Shown: in pieces, positions 7,908 to 16,678 of the stretch
How positions within the stretch are numbered: position 1 is the stretch's first letter
How the letters are laid out: every line of letters starts with the position of its first letter
From: Gammaproteobacteria bacterium
Lineage (GTDB): Bacteria > Pseudomonadota > Gammaproteobacteria > Chromatiales > Chromatiaceae
Direction: 5' to 3'
Assembly (NCBI GenBank): GCA_009929855.1
Contig: RZZN01000001.1
Span: forward strand, 62,001-126,000
Length of the DNA stretch: 64,000 nucleotides
The notes under the pieces: generated by a model
Databases searched by the model: none
What the model saw: only the letters and a program-made list of their open reading frames with translations
Told to the model about the DNA's origin: nothing
Position numbers and translations under genes: made by a program

Positions 7908-10571
7908 TCAGCTCGCGCGTGGCGCCGCGCCCGGCTCGGCAAGCGCCTTCGCGGCGACCTCATAGACGTCGCGCGAGCAGGCCTCGCTCTCCAGGATGCG
8001 CGCGAGGGCGGCACGCATCAGCGCCTGGCGTGACGCGTCGTAACGGCGCCAGCGGATGAGCGCCCGGAGCAGCCGCGCGGCGATCTGCGGGTTGAGTGGA
8101 TCGAGCGCCAGCACCCGATCGGCAAGGAAGCGATAGCCGCTGCCGTCGGCGGCGTGAAAGGCGCGCGGATTGCTGTTGCAGAAGGCCCCGATCAGACTGC
8201 GAACCCGGTTCGGGTTGCCGAGCGAGAAGTCGGGGTGATGCGTCAGCTCGATGACCCGCTCCAGGGTCCCCGCGCGGCTGCTCATGGCCTGCACGCTGAA
8301 CCACTTGTCGATGACCAGCGGCTCGCTCGACCACTGTTGGTGGAACCGCTCCAACGCCCGGTCGCCCGCCGCGCCGCCATGATCGACCAACAGCTGCAAG
8401 GCGACGATGGCATCGGTCATGTTCGCGGCCTGCTCGAGCTGCTCCTCGGCGAGTGCCAGCGCATGTGGCACAGCCCCGGCCACCAGATAGTCGAGCGCGA
8501 GCGCCTTCATGGCACGCCGGCCGATCGACGCGGGGGTCAGGGTGAACGGACCGGCCTCGACGCTGGCCCTGTAGAGTCGCATCAGCACAGGCTCCAGCGC
8601 CTGGCCGAGCTGCTGCTTCAGACCGCTCCGCGCACGCTCGATCCCGTCCACGTCGACCACCGGCATCAGCTCGGCAAGCTCGGACTCGCTCGGCAGTGTC
8701 AGCGCCTCGGCGAGCAGGGCCTGATCGGCGGGCGGGTCTTCGAGGACGCCACGACAGGCTTCGATGAAGTCCGCCGGCGGCGCTTCGAGCTCACCGCTGA
8801 TCAGTCCGAGCAGCAACCGTCGCAAGACGGTCTGGGCGGCATCCCAACGGCTGAAGCCATCGCGATCGTGGCGCATCAGAAACAGCAGGTCCGCATCGCG
8901 GGCGGCGCGGGTCAGTTTCACGGGGGCCGAGAAGCCGCGGAGCAGCGAGGGCACCGGTCGCTCGCTCAGCCCAACGAAACGCAGGTGGGTCTCCCATTGG
9001 GTCAGCTCCAGGACACGTGTGCCGGGCGGCGGCGCGTGGGTCTCGCCGGCCAAGCGCGGGGCCAGCTCCCGTCCCTCGCGGTCGAGCAGGGCAAGCGCCA
9101 ACGGCACGTGCAGCGGCTGTTTCAACGGTTGGCCAGGGGTGGGCGCGATCTGCTGGCGCACCGTCAGGCTATAGGTGCCAGTCGCGGCCTCGTAGTCCTC
9201 GGAGACCAGCAACTCGGGTGTCCCAGCCTGGCTGTACCAGAGACGAAATTGTCCGAGATCGCGCCCGCTCGCATCCTCCATGCACTGGATGAAGTCATCG
9301 GTGGTCACCGCCTGTCCATCATGACGGCTGAAATAGAGATCGGTCGCCTGGCGAAAGCGCTCGGGTCCCAGCAGGGTCGCCAGCATGCGCACCAGCTCGG
9401 CCCCCTTGTTGTACACGGTTGCCGTGTAGAAATTGTTGATCTCGATATAGGACTCGGGACGCACCGGATGCGCCAGTGGACCGCTGTCCTCGGTGAACTG
9501 ATGCGCGCGCAACAGGCGGACATCGCGCACCCGCTGCAGTCCGCGCGAGCCCATGTCGGCCGAGAATTCCTGATCGCGGTAGACCGTGAACCCCTCCTTC
9601 AGACTGAGCTGGAACCAGTCTCGACAGGTGATGCGATTGCCGGTCCAGTTATGGAAATATTCATGGGCGATGACCGATTCGATTCCCTGGAAATCGGCAT
9701 CCGTCGCGGTCTCGGGCCGGGCCAGCACGAACTTGTCGTTGAAGACATTGAGCCCCTTGTTCTCCATGGCGCCCATGTTGAAATGACTGACCGCCACGAT
9801 CATGTAGACATCCAGATCGTACTCGCGTCCATAGCGCTGCTCGTCCCAGCGCATCGCCTCGCGCAACGAGCGCATCGCGTGCGCGCACTTGTCGAGGTTG
9901 TGCGGCTCGACGAAGATCTGCAGCTGGACCGGGCGGCCCGAGGCGGTGATGAACTGCTCCTCCAGGCAGCTCAGGTCACCGGCGATGAGCGCGAACAGAT
10001 AACAGGGCTTCGGGAAGGGATCCTCCCAAACCACCTGGTGACGGCCATCGGCGAGCTTCTGTTCGGCCACACGGTTGCCGTTGCAGAGCAGTACTGGGTA
10101 GCGTGCGGGCTCGGCGATCAGTGTGGTGCGATAGCGCGCCATCACATCGGGTCGGTCGAGGAAATAGGTGATGCGCCGGAAGCCCTCCGCCTCGCACTGG
10201 GTGCAGAGCATGTCACCGGATTGGTAGAGTCCCTCCAGGGCGGTGTTGAGCATGGGATGGATGCGCACCCGGGTGGTCAACTGGAAGCGGTCCGGCACCC
10301 GGTGTAGGCGCAGCCCGCTCGGCTCGACCTGGTATTCGGCGGGCAGGAGGCGATGCCCATCGATGGCGAGCGACTCCAGCTCGAGCTGCTCGCCGTCGAG
10401 CCTGAGCGAGCCATCACCGCGCGGCGCCGCCGGGTTGCGTCGCAGAGCCAGGCGTGACTCGACCAGGGTCGCGGTGGGATCGAGCTCGAAGGATAGATCG
10501 ACCTCATCGATCAGGAACTCGGGTGGACGATAATCCTTGAGATGAATCGGCTGCGGGGTATCGCGATACAT
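7908..10571 (-). CDS. pepN: Aminopeptidase N (M1 zinc metallopeptidase)
   Basis: An 887-residue cytosolic aminopeptidase that removes N-terminal residues from peptides. It shows the M1 exopeptidase motif GAMEN (in MGAMENKGLN), the zinc site HEYFHNW and the third ligand Glu in SLKEGFT, followed by the PepN-type C-terminal helical region. I chose ATG 10571 because the protein then begins near HLKDYRPPEFLI, matching the E. coli PepN start. The frame is open 52 codons further upstream, but that stretch has no family character. The spacer to the divergent grxC holds a copy of a CGCAAAG repeat. Confidence 0.94.
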   Translation of the reverse strand: MYRDTPQPIHLKDYRPPEFLIDEVDLSFELDPTATLVESRLALRRNPAAPRGDGSLRLDGEQLELESLAIDGHRLLPAEYQVEPSGLRLHRVPDRFQLTTRVRIHPMLNTALEGLYQSGDMLCTQCEAEGFRRITYFLDRPDVMARYRTTLIAEPARYPVLLCNGNRVAEQKLADGRHQVVWEDPFPKPCYLFALIAGDLSCLEEQFITASGRPVQLQIFVEPHNLDKCAHAMRSLREAMRWDEQRYGREYDLDVYMIVAVSHFNMGAMENKGLNVFNDKFVLARPETATDADFQGIESVIAHEYFHNWTGNRITCRDWFQLSLKEGFTVYRDQEFSADMGSRGLQRVRDVRLLRAHQFTEDSGPLAHPVRPESYIEINNFYTATVYNKGAELVRMLATLLGPERFRQATDLYFSRHDGQAVTTDDFIQCMEDASGRDLGQFRLWYSQAGTPELLVSEDYEAATGTYSLTVRQQIAPTPGQPLKQPLHVPLALALLDREGRELAPRLAGETHAPPPGTRVLELTQWETHLRFVGLSERPVPSLLRGFSAPVKLTRAARDADLLFLMRHDRDGFSRWDAAQTVLRRLLLGLISGELEAPPADFIEACRGVLEDPPADQALLAEALTLPSESELAELMPVVDVDGIERARSGLKQQLGQALEPVLMRLYRASVEAGPFTLTPASIGRRAMKALALDYLVAGAVPHALALAEEQLEQAANMTDAIVALQLLVDHGGAAGDRALERFHQQWSSEPLVIDKWFSVQAMSSRAGTLERVIELTHHPDFSLGNPNRVRSLIGAFCNSNPRAFHAADGSGYRFLADRVLALDPLNPQIAARLLRALIRWRRYDASRQALMRAALARILESEACSRDVYEVAAKALAEPGAAPRAS

Positions 10572-10614
10572 GTCTATGACCAGTTGGGTGCGCGACGGAT
10601 GATGCCATTGGAAC

Positions 10615-10638
10615 CGCAAAGACGCGCGCAGCGCAAAG
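10615..10638 (+). repeat. Dispersed repeat CGCAAAGACGC-N6-CGCAAAG, copy 1
   Basis: A 24-base element between divergent pepN and grxC. It has the same 11+6+7 architecture as the element at 53492-53515 on the opposite strand, with only the six central bases differing. Function unknown. Confidence 0.5.
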
Positions 10639-10710
10639 GGTTTTGGGGATGGGCGACGCCGGTCGCCCGTCAGGTCGATCAGATCCATCAGCGGCAGGAT
10701 GAGCAACGCA

Positions 10711-10974
10711 ATGCCACATGTCACCATCTATGCGACGAAGGTATGTCCCTATTGTATCCGCGCGCGTCATCTACTCGAGCGCAAGGGGATCCAGTACGAG
10801 GAGATCCGAGTCGATCAGGACCGCGAGCGCATGACCGAGATGCGTCGGCGCAGCCGCCGCGCGACCGTCCCGCAGATCTTCATCGACGATCTGCACATCG
10901 GCGGCTACGACGACATGGCGCGGCTCGATGAGCGCGGCGAGCTCGACCCATTGCTCGGTCTGAGCGATGAGTGA
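10711..10974 (+). CDS. grxC: Glutaredoxin 3
   Basis: An 87-residue cytosolic glutaredoxin. The dithiol active site is CPYC near residue 12 (ATKVCPYCIRA); TVPQIFID carries the cis-proline and GGYDD the glutathione-binding turn. Length fits E. coli Grx3 (83). ATG 10711 is preferred because the AGGATGAG stretch is well placed; ATG 10699 would overlap it. The end overlaps hslR by 8 bases, suggesting one transcript with hslR and the next gene. Confidence 0.92.
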   Translation: MPHVTIYATKVCPYCIRARHLLERKGIQYEEIRVDQDRERMTEMRRRSRRATVPQIFIDDLHIGGYDDMARLDERGELDPLLGLSDE

Positions 10975-11374
10975 ATCGGCCACGCCCGCCGCCAGTGCGC
11001 GTCTGGACAAATGGCTGTGGGCGGCGCGGTTCTTCAAGACCCGCGCGCTCGCGGTCGAGGCCATCAATGGCGGTCGCATCAAGGTCAACGACCAGCGTGC
11101 CAAACCCGGTCGCGCGATCACGCCAGGGGCACGGCTGGAGATCCACAAGGACAGCCTCGCCTGGACGATCGAGGTGCTGGCGATCAGCACGCAGCGCCGC
11201 CCGGCGAGCGAGGCCGCCCTGCTCTACCGCGAGGACGAGGCCAGTCGGCTGCGCCGCGAGGAACTGGTGCGCGCGCGCCGCGAGGCCGGCCCCGGACTCG
11301 CCACCGCCCGACCGACCAAGCGCGACCGCCGTCTGATCCAGCGTTTCACCCACATGAACGACACCGGGGAGTAA
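10967..11374 (+). CDS. hslR: Heat shock protein 15, S4-domain RNA-binding protein
   Basis: A 135-residue protein. Residues 12-60 form an S4 RNA-binding domain (ARLDKWLWAARFFKTR, then GGRIKVNDQRAKPGRAI), followed by a highly basic tail ending in TKRDRRLIQRF. Hsp15 binds 50S subunits that carry stalled nascent chains and helps recycle them. Length and layout match E. coli Hsp15 (133). It overlaps grxC and is followed 6 bases later by an unknown gene. Confidence 0.92.
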   Translation: MSESATPAASARLDKWLWAARFFKTRALAVEAINGGRIKVNDQRAKPGRAITPGARLEIHKDSLAWTIEVLAISTQRRPASEAALLYREDEASRLRREELVRARREAGPGLATARPTKRDRRLIQRFTHMNDTGE

Positions 11375-11380
11375 GCGGCG

Positions 11381-11836
11381 TTGGACAGCGAGGCCTTTCG
11401 TCAGACCTACCGTGAGCTCAACGAGCGCTTCTGCGTCTTCGAGAAGGGGATCCTGACGCGTCAGTGCGACTGCTCGCAGGCGCGTAAATCCTGTATCGCC
11501 GAGCGCGAGGGCGTGGAATGCGGCTCGGACGAGGCCCAGTCGCGCTGTCAGGCGTTGCTCGACATCCTGCGCCGACAGGCCCGCTTCGCGCTCAAGACCA
11601 GCCCTGAGCAAGGCGCCCTGCCGCACATCAAGGCGATGCGGCTGCAGATCGGCGGTCTGCGCGGGATCGTTGCCGCGCTCGACCCCACGGCGCCGCAACC
11701 CAAGACCATCGGCGATGTCCATGGACTGCTCGAGAGCGCCCGCGAGCGCTTCGGCGACTTCGCGCATCTGCCCTTCGCGCGCATCATGCAAGAGATCGCG
11801 CGCTACCAACCGCGGCGGCGGCGCGAGCGGGGTTGA
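11381..11836 (+). CDS. Conserved-looking cysteine-rich protein of unknown function
   Basis: A 151-residue protein I do not recognise. The N-terminal third has six cysteines: C18, CDC at 29-31, C38, C48 and C56, in a spacing that could bind a metal or Fe-S centre. The rest is probably helical and ends in a basic tail (RRRRERG). The start is TTG 11381, the only reasonable start because an in-frame stop lies at 11372; a GGGGAG site sits 9 bases before it. It follows hslR by 6 bases and is probably co-transcribed with grxC-hslR. Confidence 0.7.
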   Translation: MDSEAFRQTYRELNERFCVFEKGILTRQCDCSQARKSCIAEREGVECGSDEAQSRCQALLDILRRQARFALKTSPEQGALPHIKAMRLQIGGLRGIVAALDPTAPQPKTIGDVHGLLESARERFGDFAHLPFARIMQEIARYQPRRRRERG

Positions 11837-11860
11837 GCGCGCGCTGAGCGTGCCCGCGGC

Positions 11861-12784
11861 TCAATGCTCCATGCGGATGCGTGGATCGAGGATCAGGTAG
11901 GCGAAATCGGTGAGGGTGTTGATGCTCAGATAGGTCAGGCTGACCAGGAGCAGCACGCCCTGCACCACCGGATAGTCGCGGCTCTGGATGGACTCGATCA
12001 GCAGGCTGCCCAGACCCGGCCAAGCGAATACGGTCTCGGTGATCACGGCGCCACCGAGGAGCGCGCCAAGCTGCAGCGCGATCAGGGTCAGGATCGGCAG
12101 CCAGGCATTGCCCAGTGCGTGGCGCCAGAGCACGGCCGCGGGCGCCACGCCCTTGGCGTGCGCGGTGCGGACATAGTCCTCGCCGAGCACCTCCAGCACG
12201 CTGCTGCGCACCATGCGCGCGAGGATCGCGGCCAGACCGGTCCCCAGTGTGACGGCGGGCAGGATGAGGCTTCCTGGGCCCTCTTGGCCGCTGACCGGGG
12301 TCCAGCCCAGCCAGAGCGAGAACACCAGGATCAAGAGTGGGCCTAGCCAGAAATTGGGGATGGCCGCGCCGAGCAACGAGCAACCCATCGTCCAGCGATC
12401 CAGCGCGCGACCACGAAACTGCGCGGCCAGGACACCGAGCGGCAGGGCGATGAGGATGGCGAGGGTCAAGGCGGCGACCGCCAGGGTGAAGGTCGGGCCG
12501 ATCCGCTCGGCCAAGAGGTCGCCGACAGGCTGCCGGGTATGCAGCGAAACCCCCAGATCCAAGCGCGCCAGCCCCAGCAGATAATCGCGATATTGCACCG
12601 CGACCGGTCGGTCCAGACCAAGCGCCGCGCGCAGCGTCTCCCGATCGGCCGCGCTCGCGCCCTCGCCCAGCATGACCTCGACCGGATCGCCGGGAACCAG
12701 ATGGAGCAACAGAAAGACCAGTGTGCTGACCCCCAGCATCACCAGGAGCGCCGAGCCGAGTCGGACCAGGATGCGCTCAGCCAT
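11861..12784 (-). CDS. Dipeptide/nickel-type ABC transporter permease (DppB family)
   Basis: A 307-residue inner-membrane permease with about six helices. It shows the DppB/NikB features: first helix LVMLGVSTLVFLLLH followed by PGDPVEVMLGE, and the EAA-type loop YVRTAHAKGVAPAAVLWRHALGNA. It overlaps the YkuD gene by 8 bases. The usual second permease (DppC) and two ATPases are absent here: after this gene the strand switches at 11837-11860. The system must therefore borrow components from elsewhere or be a remnant. Confidence 0.88.
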   Translation of the reverse strand: MAERILVRLGSALLVMLGVSTLVFLLLHLVPGDPVEVMLGEGASAADRETLRAALGLDRPVAVQYRDYLLGLARLDLGVSLHTRQPVGDLLAERIGPTFTLAVAALTLAILIALPLGVLAAQFRGRALDRWTMGCSLLGAAIPNFWLGPLLILVFSLWLGWTPVSGQEGPGSLILPAVTLGTGLAAILARMVRSSVLEVLGEDYVRTAHAKGVAPAAVLWRHALGNAWLPILTLIALQLGALLGGAVITETVFAWPGLGSLLIESIQSRDYPVVQGVLLLVSLTYLSINTLTDFAYLILDPRIRMEH

Positions 12785-13286
12785 CCGTGCCAGGGGTCGC
12801 CGTGCCTTCGAGCATGACCGGCGTGCCCGCCGGGGTGCGCTCGAACAGCGCGATCAGCGCCGGGTCGTGCATCCGGATGCAGCCATGCGAGCAGGGCACG
12901 CCCATCGGCGCGCTTGGCGGACAGCCGTGGATATAGATGAATCGTCGCAGCGTATCGACCTCGCCGCCGCGGTTGCGCCCCGGCTCGCACCCGGTCAACC
13001 AGAGGATCCGGGTGAGGATCCAATCACGCTCGGGATACGCGGCGGCGAGTGCGGCGTCGTAGATCTCACCCGTGGGGCGCCGCCCCTTGAAGACGGTGCC
13101 GAGCGGGCAGCCATCCCCGATGCGGATCCGCACCCGGTGCAATCCGCGCGGCGTGCGGCCGCTGCCACGTCGCTCGCCGACCCCATTGAGCCCGCTCGAC
13201 ACCGGCGCCTCGAGCAGACAGCGCGAGCCCTCCAGCAGGCGTAGGCGTTGGCGGTCGAGGTCGATGAGGATGCGTCTGCTGGACAC
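12777..13286 (-). CDS. L,D-transpeptidase (YkuD domain) without export signal
   Basis: A 169-residue protein that is almost entirely YkuD domain. The catalytic motif is SHGCIRM (H134, C136, R138), with an upstream His in YIHG at 120. YkuD enzymes cross-link peptidoglycan or attach proteins to it. The GTG start at 13286 leads straight into the fold (ILIDLDRQRLRLL). I see no signal peptide, and no upstream in-frame start fits before the neighbouring stop, so export is unexplained. It lies between the binding protein and permease genes of a peptide-type transporter. Confidence 0.87.
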   Translation of the reverse strand: MSSRRILIDLDRQRLRLLEGSRCLLEAPVSSGLNGVGERRGSGRTPRGLHRVRIRIGDGCPLGTVFKGRRPTGEIYDAALAAAYPERDWILTRILWLTGCEPGRNRGGEVDTLRRFIYIHGCPPSAPMGVPCSHGCIRMHDPALIALFERTPAGTPVMLEGTATPGTDG

Positions 13287-13312
13287 GGCGTCTGGGTTGG
13301 TTGCTTGCAGGC

Positions 13313-14878
13313 TCAGTCCTGGACAGCATAGCGAACCTGCGCCAGGCTGTCATAGTTGCCATCGGCGGCCAAGCGATAGCCCACCACCGTCGGGGCACGC
13401 GCGATGACGTGCGACTCGTACCACAGCGGGAGATAGGCCAGCTCGCGATGGAGCAGACGCTGCAGCGCTCGGTAGTCTTGCGCCTGGCGCTCCAGGTCGG
13501 GCCAGGCGCGGGCGGTCTCGATCAAGCGATCGGCCGTCGGGTCGCTGAAACGGCCGCGATTGGCGCCATCGGGCGGGAGGGATCGGCTGTGGAAGGCATA
13601 GCGGAAGATATCGGGCGTGCGGATCCCGACCCAGGTCAGTCCATAGGCCTGGAAGCGGCCCTCCTTGATGTCACCGAAGAAGGTGCCCCAGTCATAGCTG
13701 CGCACCCGCAGCTCGATCCCGACCGCCGCAAGCTGGGATTGCAGGGCGGTGGCGAAGCGGATCCGCGTCGGGTCGGCGGAGCTCTTGTAGGTCAGACGCA
13801 AGGGGCGATCCGGCCCATACCCGGCCGCGGCCAAGAGTGCACGTGCCTGCTGCAGGTCGTGTGGCCAGGGCGTCACGTCCGAGACGCCCGCCCAATGCTC
13901 GGGCGGCAACAGGGTCTCGGCCAGCCGACCACGGTCGTGCAGCAGATGACGCAGCAGCGCCTCGCGGTCGATGGCCATGGCGATGGCTCGGCGCACCAGC
14001 AGTGGCGCGGTCGCTGGATCCTGGAGGTTGAAGCCCAGATAGGAGAGGTTGCTGCCTGGATGGGTCTCGACCACCACCGCCGGGCGCTGCGCCAGATACT
14101 CGACCAGCTCGGGCGAGAGATCGTTTTGCAACATCTGGATCTCGCCGCGCAAGAGCTTCATCACCCGCACACTGGGATCCTTGACCACCGTGAATTCCAG
14201 GCGCAGGGCGTCGTGGCGCCGCTCGAGCAGGAGTCGGCCCGGCTCGGGCCAAGCGAGCACGCGAAACGGGCCACTGCCGATCGGCGTCTTGGAGGTCGCG
14301 CGCGCGCCCTCGATGACGGCCGCCGGGAGGATGCCGATGGTCAAGGCGGTGGGAAAGAGTGCATCGGGCTCGCTGAGCTCGAATTCCAGTCGATCGGCGT
14401 CCAGGATCTGAATCGACTGGATCAGGCTCAGGGTCGCGCGGTGCGGCGAGCCCGTGGCTGGGTCGAGGATCGAGCGATAGGTCGCGGCCACGTCGCGGGC
14501 ATCCAGACGGGTGCCGTCGGCGAAGTCTCGCCCGCTCGCGCCCAGTGTCACGCGATAGCGGGTCGGCGTGAGCTGCTCCCAGCTCGCGATTCCGGGACGC
14601 GGCAGACTGCGCGCGTCGAGCTCGACCAGCGCGCGATAGATGAGCCGATTGACGCGCGCGGAGGCCGCGTCGGTCGCCAGCCGCGGATCCAACAGCCGCG
14701 GCGGGGTCGCGAGCCCGAACCTCAGCCCATCATGCGGCGGTGGCACTGGCCGACAACCGCCGATCAGGCCGGGCAGGATGAGCGCCAGGAGCAGTGCCCA
14801 AGAGCGCGCGCGATCCCCTGGCCTACCAGTGAGTGTAGGGGTGGGAGGCGAGATTGCGGTTGAAATAACGTGGATCAT
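13313..14878 (-). CDS. Peptide-type ABC transporter substrate-binding lipoprotein (SBP_bac_5)
   Basis: A 521-residue family 5 extracellular binding protein. The signal peptide has lipobox LIGGC near residue 47. The mature protein follows the family pattern: LDPRLATDAASARVNRLIYRAL, then YRVTLGASGRDFADGTRLDARDVAATYR and, near the C-terminus, YLPLWYESHVIA. The first family helix and the lipobox fix the frame. ATG 14878 is the only start that gives a complete signal peptide and makes the gene overlap the CYTH gene by 56 bases. Ligand unknown; the family binds peptides, nickel, opines and similar compounds. Confidence 0.88.
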   Translation of the reverse strand: MIHVISTAISPPTPTLTGRPGDRARSWALLLALILPGLIGGCRPVPPPHDGLRFGLATPPRLLDPRLATDAASARVNRLIYRALVELDARSLPRPGIASWEQLTPTRYRVTLGASGRDFADGTRLDARDVAATYRSILDPATGSPHRATLSLIQSIQILDADRLEFELSEPDALFPTALTIGILPAAVIEGARATSKTPIGSGPFRVLAWPEPGRLLLERRHDALRLEFTVVKDPSVRVMKLLRGEIQMLQNDLSPELVEYLAQRPAVVVETHPGSNLSYLGFNLQDPATAPLLVRRAIAMAIDREALLRHLLHDRGRLAETLLPPEHWAGVSDVTPWPHDLQQARALLAAAGYGPDRPLRLTYKSSADPTRIRFATALQSQLAAVGIELRVRSYDWGTFFGDIKEGRFQAYGLTWVGIRTPDIFRYAFHSRSLPPDGANRGRFSDPTADRLIETARAWPDLERQAQDYRALQRLLHRELAYLPLWYESHVIARAPTVVGYRLAADGNYDSLAQVRYAVQD

Positions 14879-15290
14879 CCGAGACCTCGGGCCCGGCCCA
14901 GTCCGGTCGGTCGAAGGACTCGTCCTCCGCCGTGAGCTCGATCTCGGCGAGGACCAGACCAGCATTCGCGCCGGCGAAGACATCGATCTCCCACAGGTGC
15001 TCGCCGTGGCGCACCAGGTGACGCACCTTCTCGATGACCGGCAGACAAGTGAGTGTTTCCAGCATCTCGCGGGCATCCGCGAGTGGGATCTCATATTCGT
15101 ACTCGATGCGACTGACCCCAGTCGTCGCGCCCTTGATGGTCAGGAAACCGCGCCCACCCTTGACCCTGACCCGCAGGGTCAAGGGTCCAGACTCCACCAG
15201 ATAGCCTTGGAGGATGGTATCGCGACGCTCCACCGCCGCGCGCCAGGACTCGCCCTCCACCAGAAACTTGCGTTCGATCTCCACTGCCAT
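14823..15290 (-). CDS. CYTH-domain triphosphatase-like protein
   Basis: A 155-residue protein consisting of one CYTH (triphosphate tunnel) domain. The N-terminal EIERKF is the family ExExK motif (MAVEIERKFLVEG). Alternating charged strands follow (TLRVRVKGGRGFLTIKG, RIEYEYEIPL, VLAEIEL). Family members hydrolyse inorganic triphosphate or thiamine triphosphate, or make cAMP. ATG 15290 places the motif at the extreme N-terminus and follows a GGGGG stretch. It ends inside the next gene. Confidence 0.88.
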   Translation of the reverse strand: MAVEIERKFLVEGESWRAAVERRDTILQGYLVESGPLTLRVRVKGGRGFLTIKGATTGVSRIEYEYEIPLADAREMLETLTCLPVIEKVRHLVRHGEHLWEIDVFAGANAGLVLAEIELTAEDESFDRPDWAGPEVSDDPRYFNRNLASHPYTHW

Positions 15291-15328
15291 GATGTGACCC
15301 CCGATTTTGACTCCAGCCACCCGCGCGG

Positions 15329-16663
15329 TCAGCGCGCGAGGTCGCGCTCGAACAAGGCCATCGACTCCACATGAGCGGTCTGTGGAAACATGTCCATGAC
15401 ACCGGCGGCGACCAGCCGATATCCGAGACTATTGACCAGACGATCGGCATCGCGCGCCAAGGTCGTCGGATAGCAGGAGACATAGAGCACCTGCTCGGCA
15501 CCCAGGCGCGGGAGCCAGTCGAGCACCGCCAGCGCACCGCTGCGCGGCGGGTCGAGCAAGACCTTGGTGAAGGTCTCGCCCACCCAGGGCTCGGCGGCGA
15601 TCTGGCCAGCGAGGTCGGCGACATGGAAACCTGCGTTGGTGATGGCATTGGCGGTCGCGTTCGCCCGCGCCCGCGCCACCAGCCCGGCATCGCCCTCGAC
15701 CCCCACGACCTGCCCCGCCCGACGCGCGAGCGGGAGCGTGAAGTTACCCACACCGCAGAACAGATCGAGCACCCGCTCGTGCGGCTGGACATCGAGCAGC
15801 GCGAGTGCCTGATCCACCATGGCGCGATTGAGACCCAGGTTCACCTGGGTGAAGTCGAGGGGGGCGAAGCCGATGCGCAGATCCAGGCGCGGCAGCTCGT
15901 AATGCAGAGCGATGGCCTGACCTGGCAGCGCCCGGACCGTCTCGGGGCCACCCTCCTGCACATAGATGTGGAAGCCCTCGCGCGCGCCGAACCCGATCAG
16001 CGTCTCCAGATCGGCCTCGCTCGGCGGGGCGAGCACGCGAAAGACCAACACCGGTGGGGTATCACCGATCGCGACCTCGATCTGCGGGATGCGCTCGCGG
16101 ATGCTCAGGGTGTGGATCATGTCGGCGATCGCCGCGATGCGCTGGCCGACCGCCGGATGCAGCACCTCGCACACCTGCATGTCGGTGATGAAGGAGCCGC
16201 CGCGCTCGCGAAAGCCGACCAGTGTGCGACCCTTCTTGGCCACGTAGCGCACCCCGAGCCGCGCCTTGTGTCGATAGCCCCAGGCCTCGGCGGTCAGCGG
16301 CGCAAGCCAGGTGTCGGGCGTCACCTTGCCGATGCGTGCCAAGACATCCTCGAGACTCGCCTGCTTGGCGCGGATCTGCGCGCTCGCCGCCATGTGCTGG
16401 AGGCTGCACCCACCGCAGACGCCGAAGTGCGCGCAGCGCGGGGTCACCCGCTCGGGCGCGGCGCGCAGGACCTCGATCACCACGGCTTCGTCATAGCGGC
16501 GCTGGGTGCGCGTGTAGCGAAAGCGCACCCGCTCGCCAGCGAGCGCGCCATCGACGAAGACCGCCTTGCCTGCATGGTGTGCCAGACCGCGGCCCTCATG
16601 GGTGAGTGTCGTGATCTCGGCCTCGATCGGCTCGGTCGGGACTGGTTTGCGTTGACGCGACAT
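15329..16663 (-). CDS. rlmD: 23S rRNA (uracil-1939-C5)-methyltransferase RlmD
   Basis: A 444-residue enzyme that makes m5U1939 in 23S rRNA. It has an N-terminal TRAM domain (about 12-70), an Fe-S cysteine set in CAHFGVCGGCSLQHM (with a fourth Cys in QVCEVLHP), a SAM-binding stretch VLDLFCGVGNFTLPLA, DPPRSG, and the catalytic Cys in YVSCYPTTLARD. This is the RumA pattern rather than RlmC, which is shorter. It starts 15 bases after the cysM stop. Confidence 0.94.
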   Translation of the reverse strand: MSRQRKPVPTEPIEAEITTLTHEGRGLAHHAGKAVFVDGALAGERVRFRYTRTQRRYDEAVVIEVLRAAPERVTPRCAHFGVCGGCSLQHMAASAQIRAKQASLEDVLARIGKVTPDTWLAPLTAEAWGYRHKARLGVRYVAKKGRTLVGFRERGGSFITDMQVCEVLHPAVGQRIAAIADMIHTLSIRERIPQIEVAIGDTPPVLVFRVLAPPSEADLETLIGFGAREGFHIYVQEGGPETVRALPGQAIALHYELPRLDLRIGFAPLDFTQVNLGLNRAMVDQALALLDVQPHERVLDLFCGVGNFTLPLARRAGQVVGVEGDAGLVARARANATANAITNAGFHVADLAGQIAAEPWVGETFTKVLLDPPRSGALAVLDWLPRLGAEQVLYVSCYPTTLARDADRLVNSLGYRLVAAGVMDMFPQTAHVESMALFERDLAR

Positions 16664-16678
16664 GGTGTCTCGATCCGA

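Noticed and set aside
8154-10307. 717-codon open frame on the plus strand opposite pepN
   Set aside because: It is antisense to a clear aminopeptidase N and its composition is that of a GC-rich shadow frame, with no recognisable motif.
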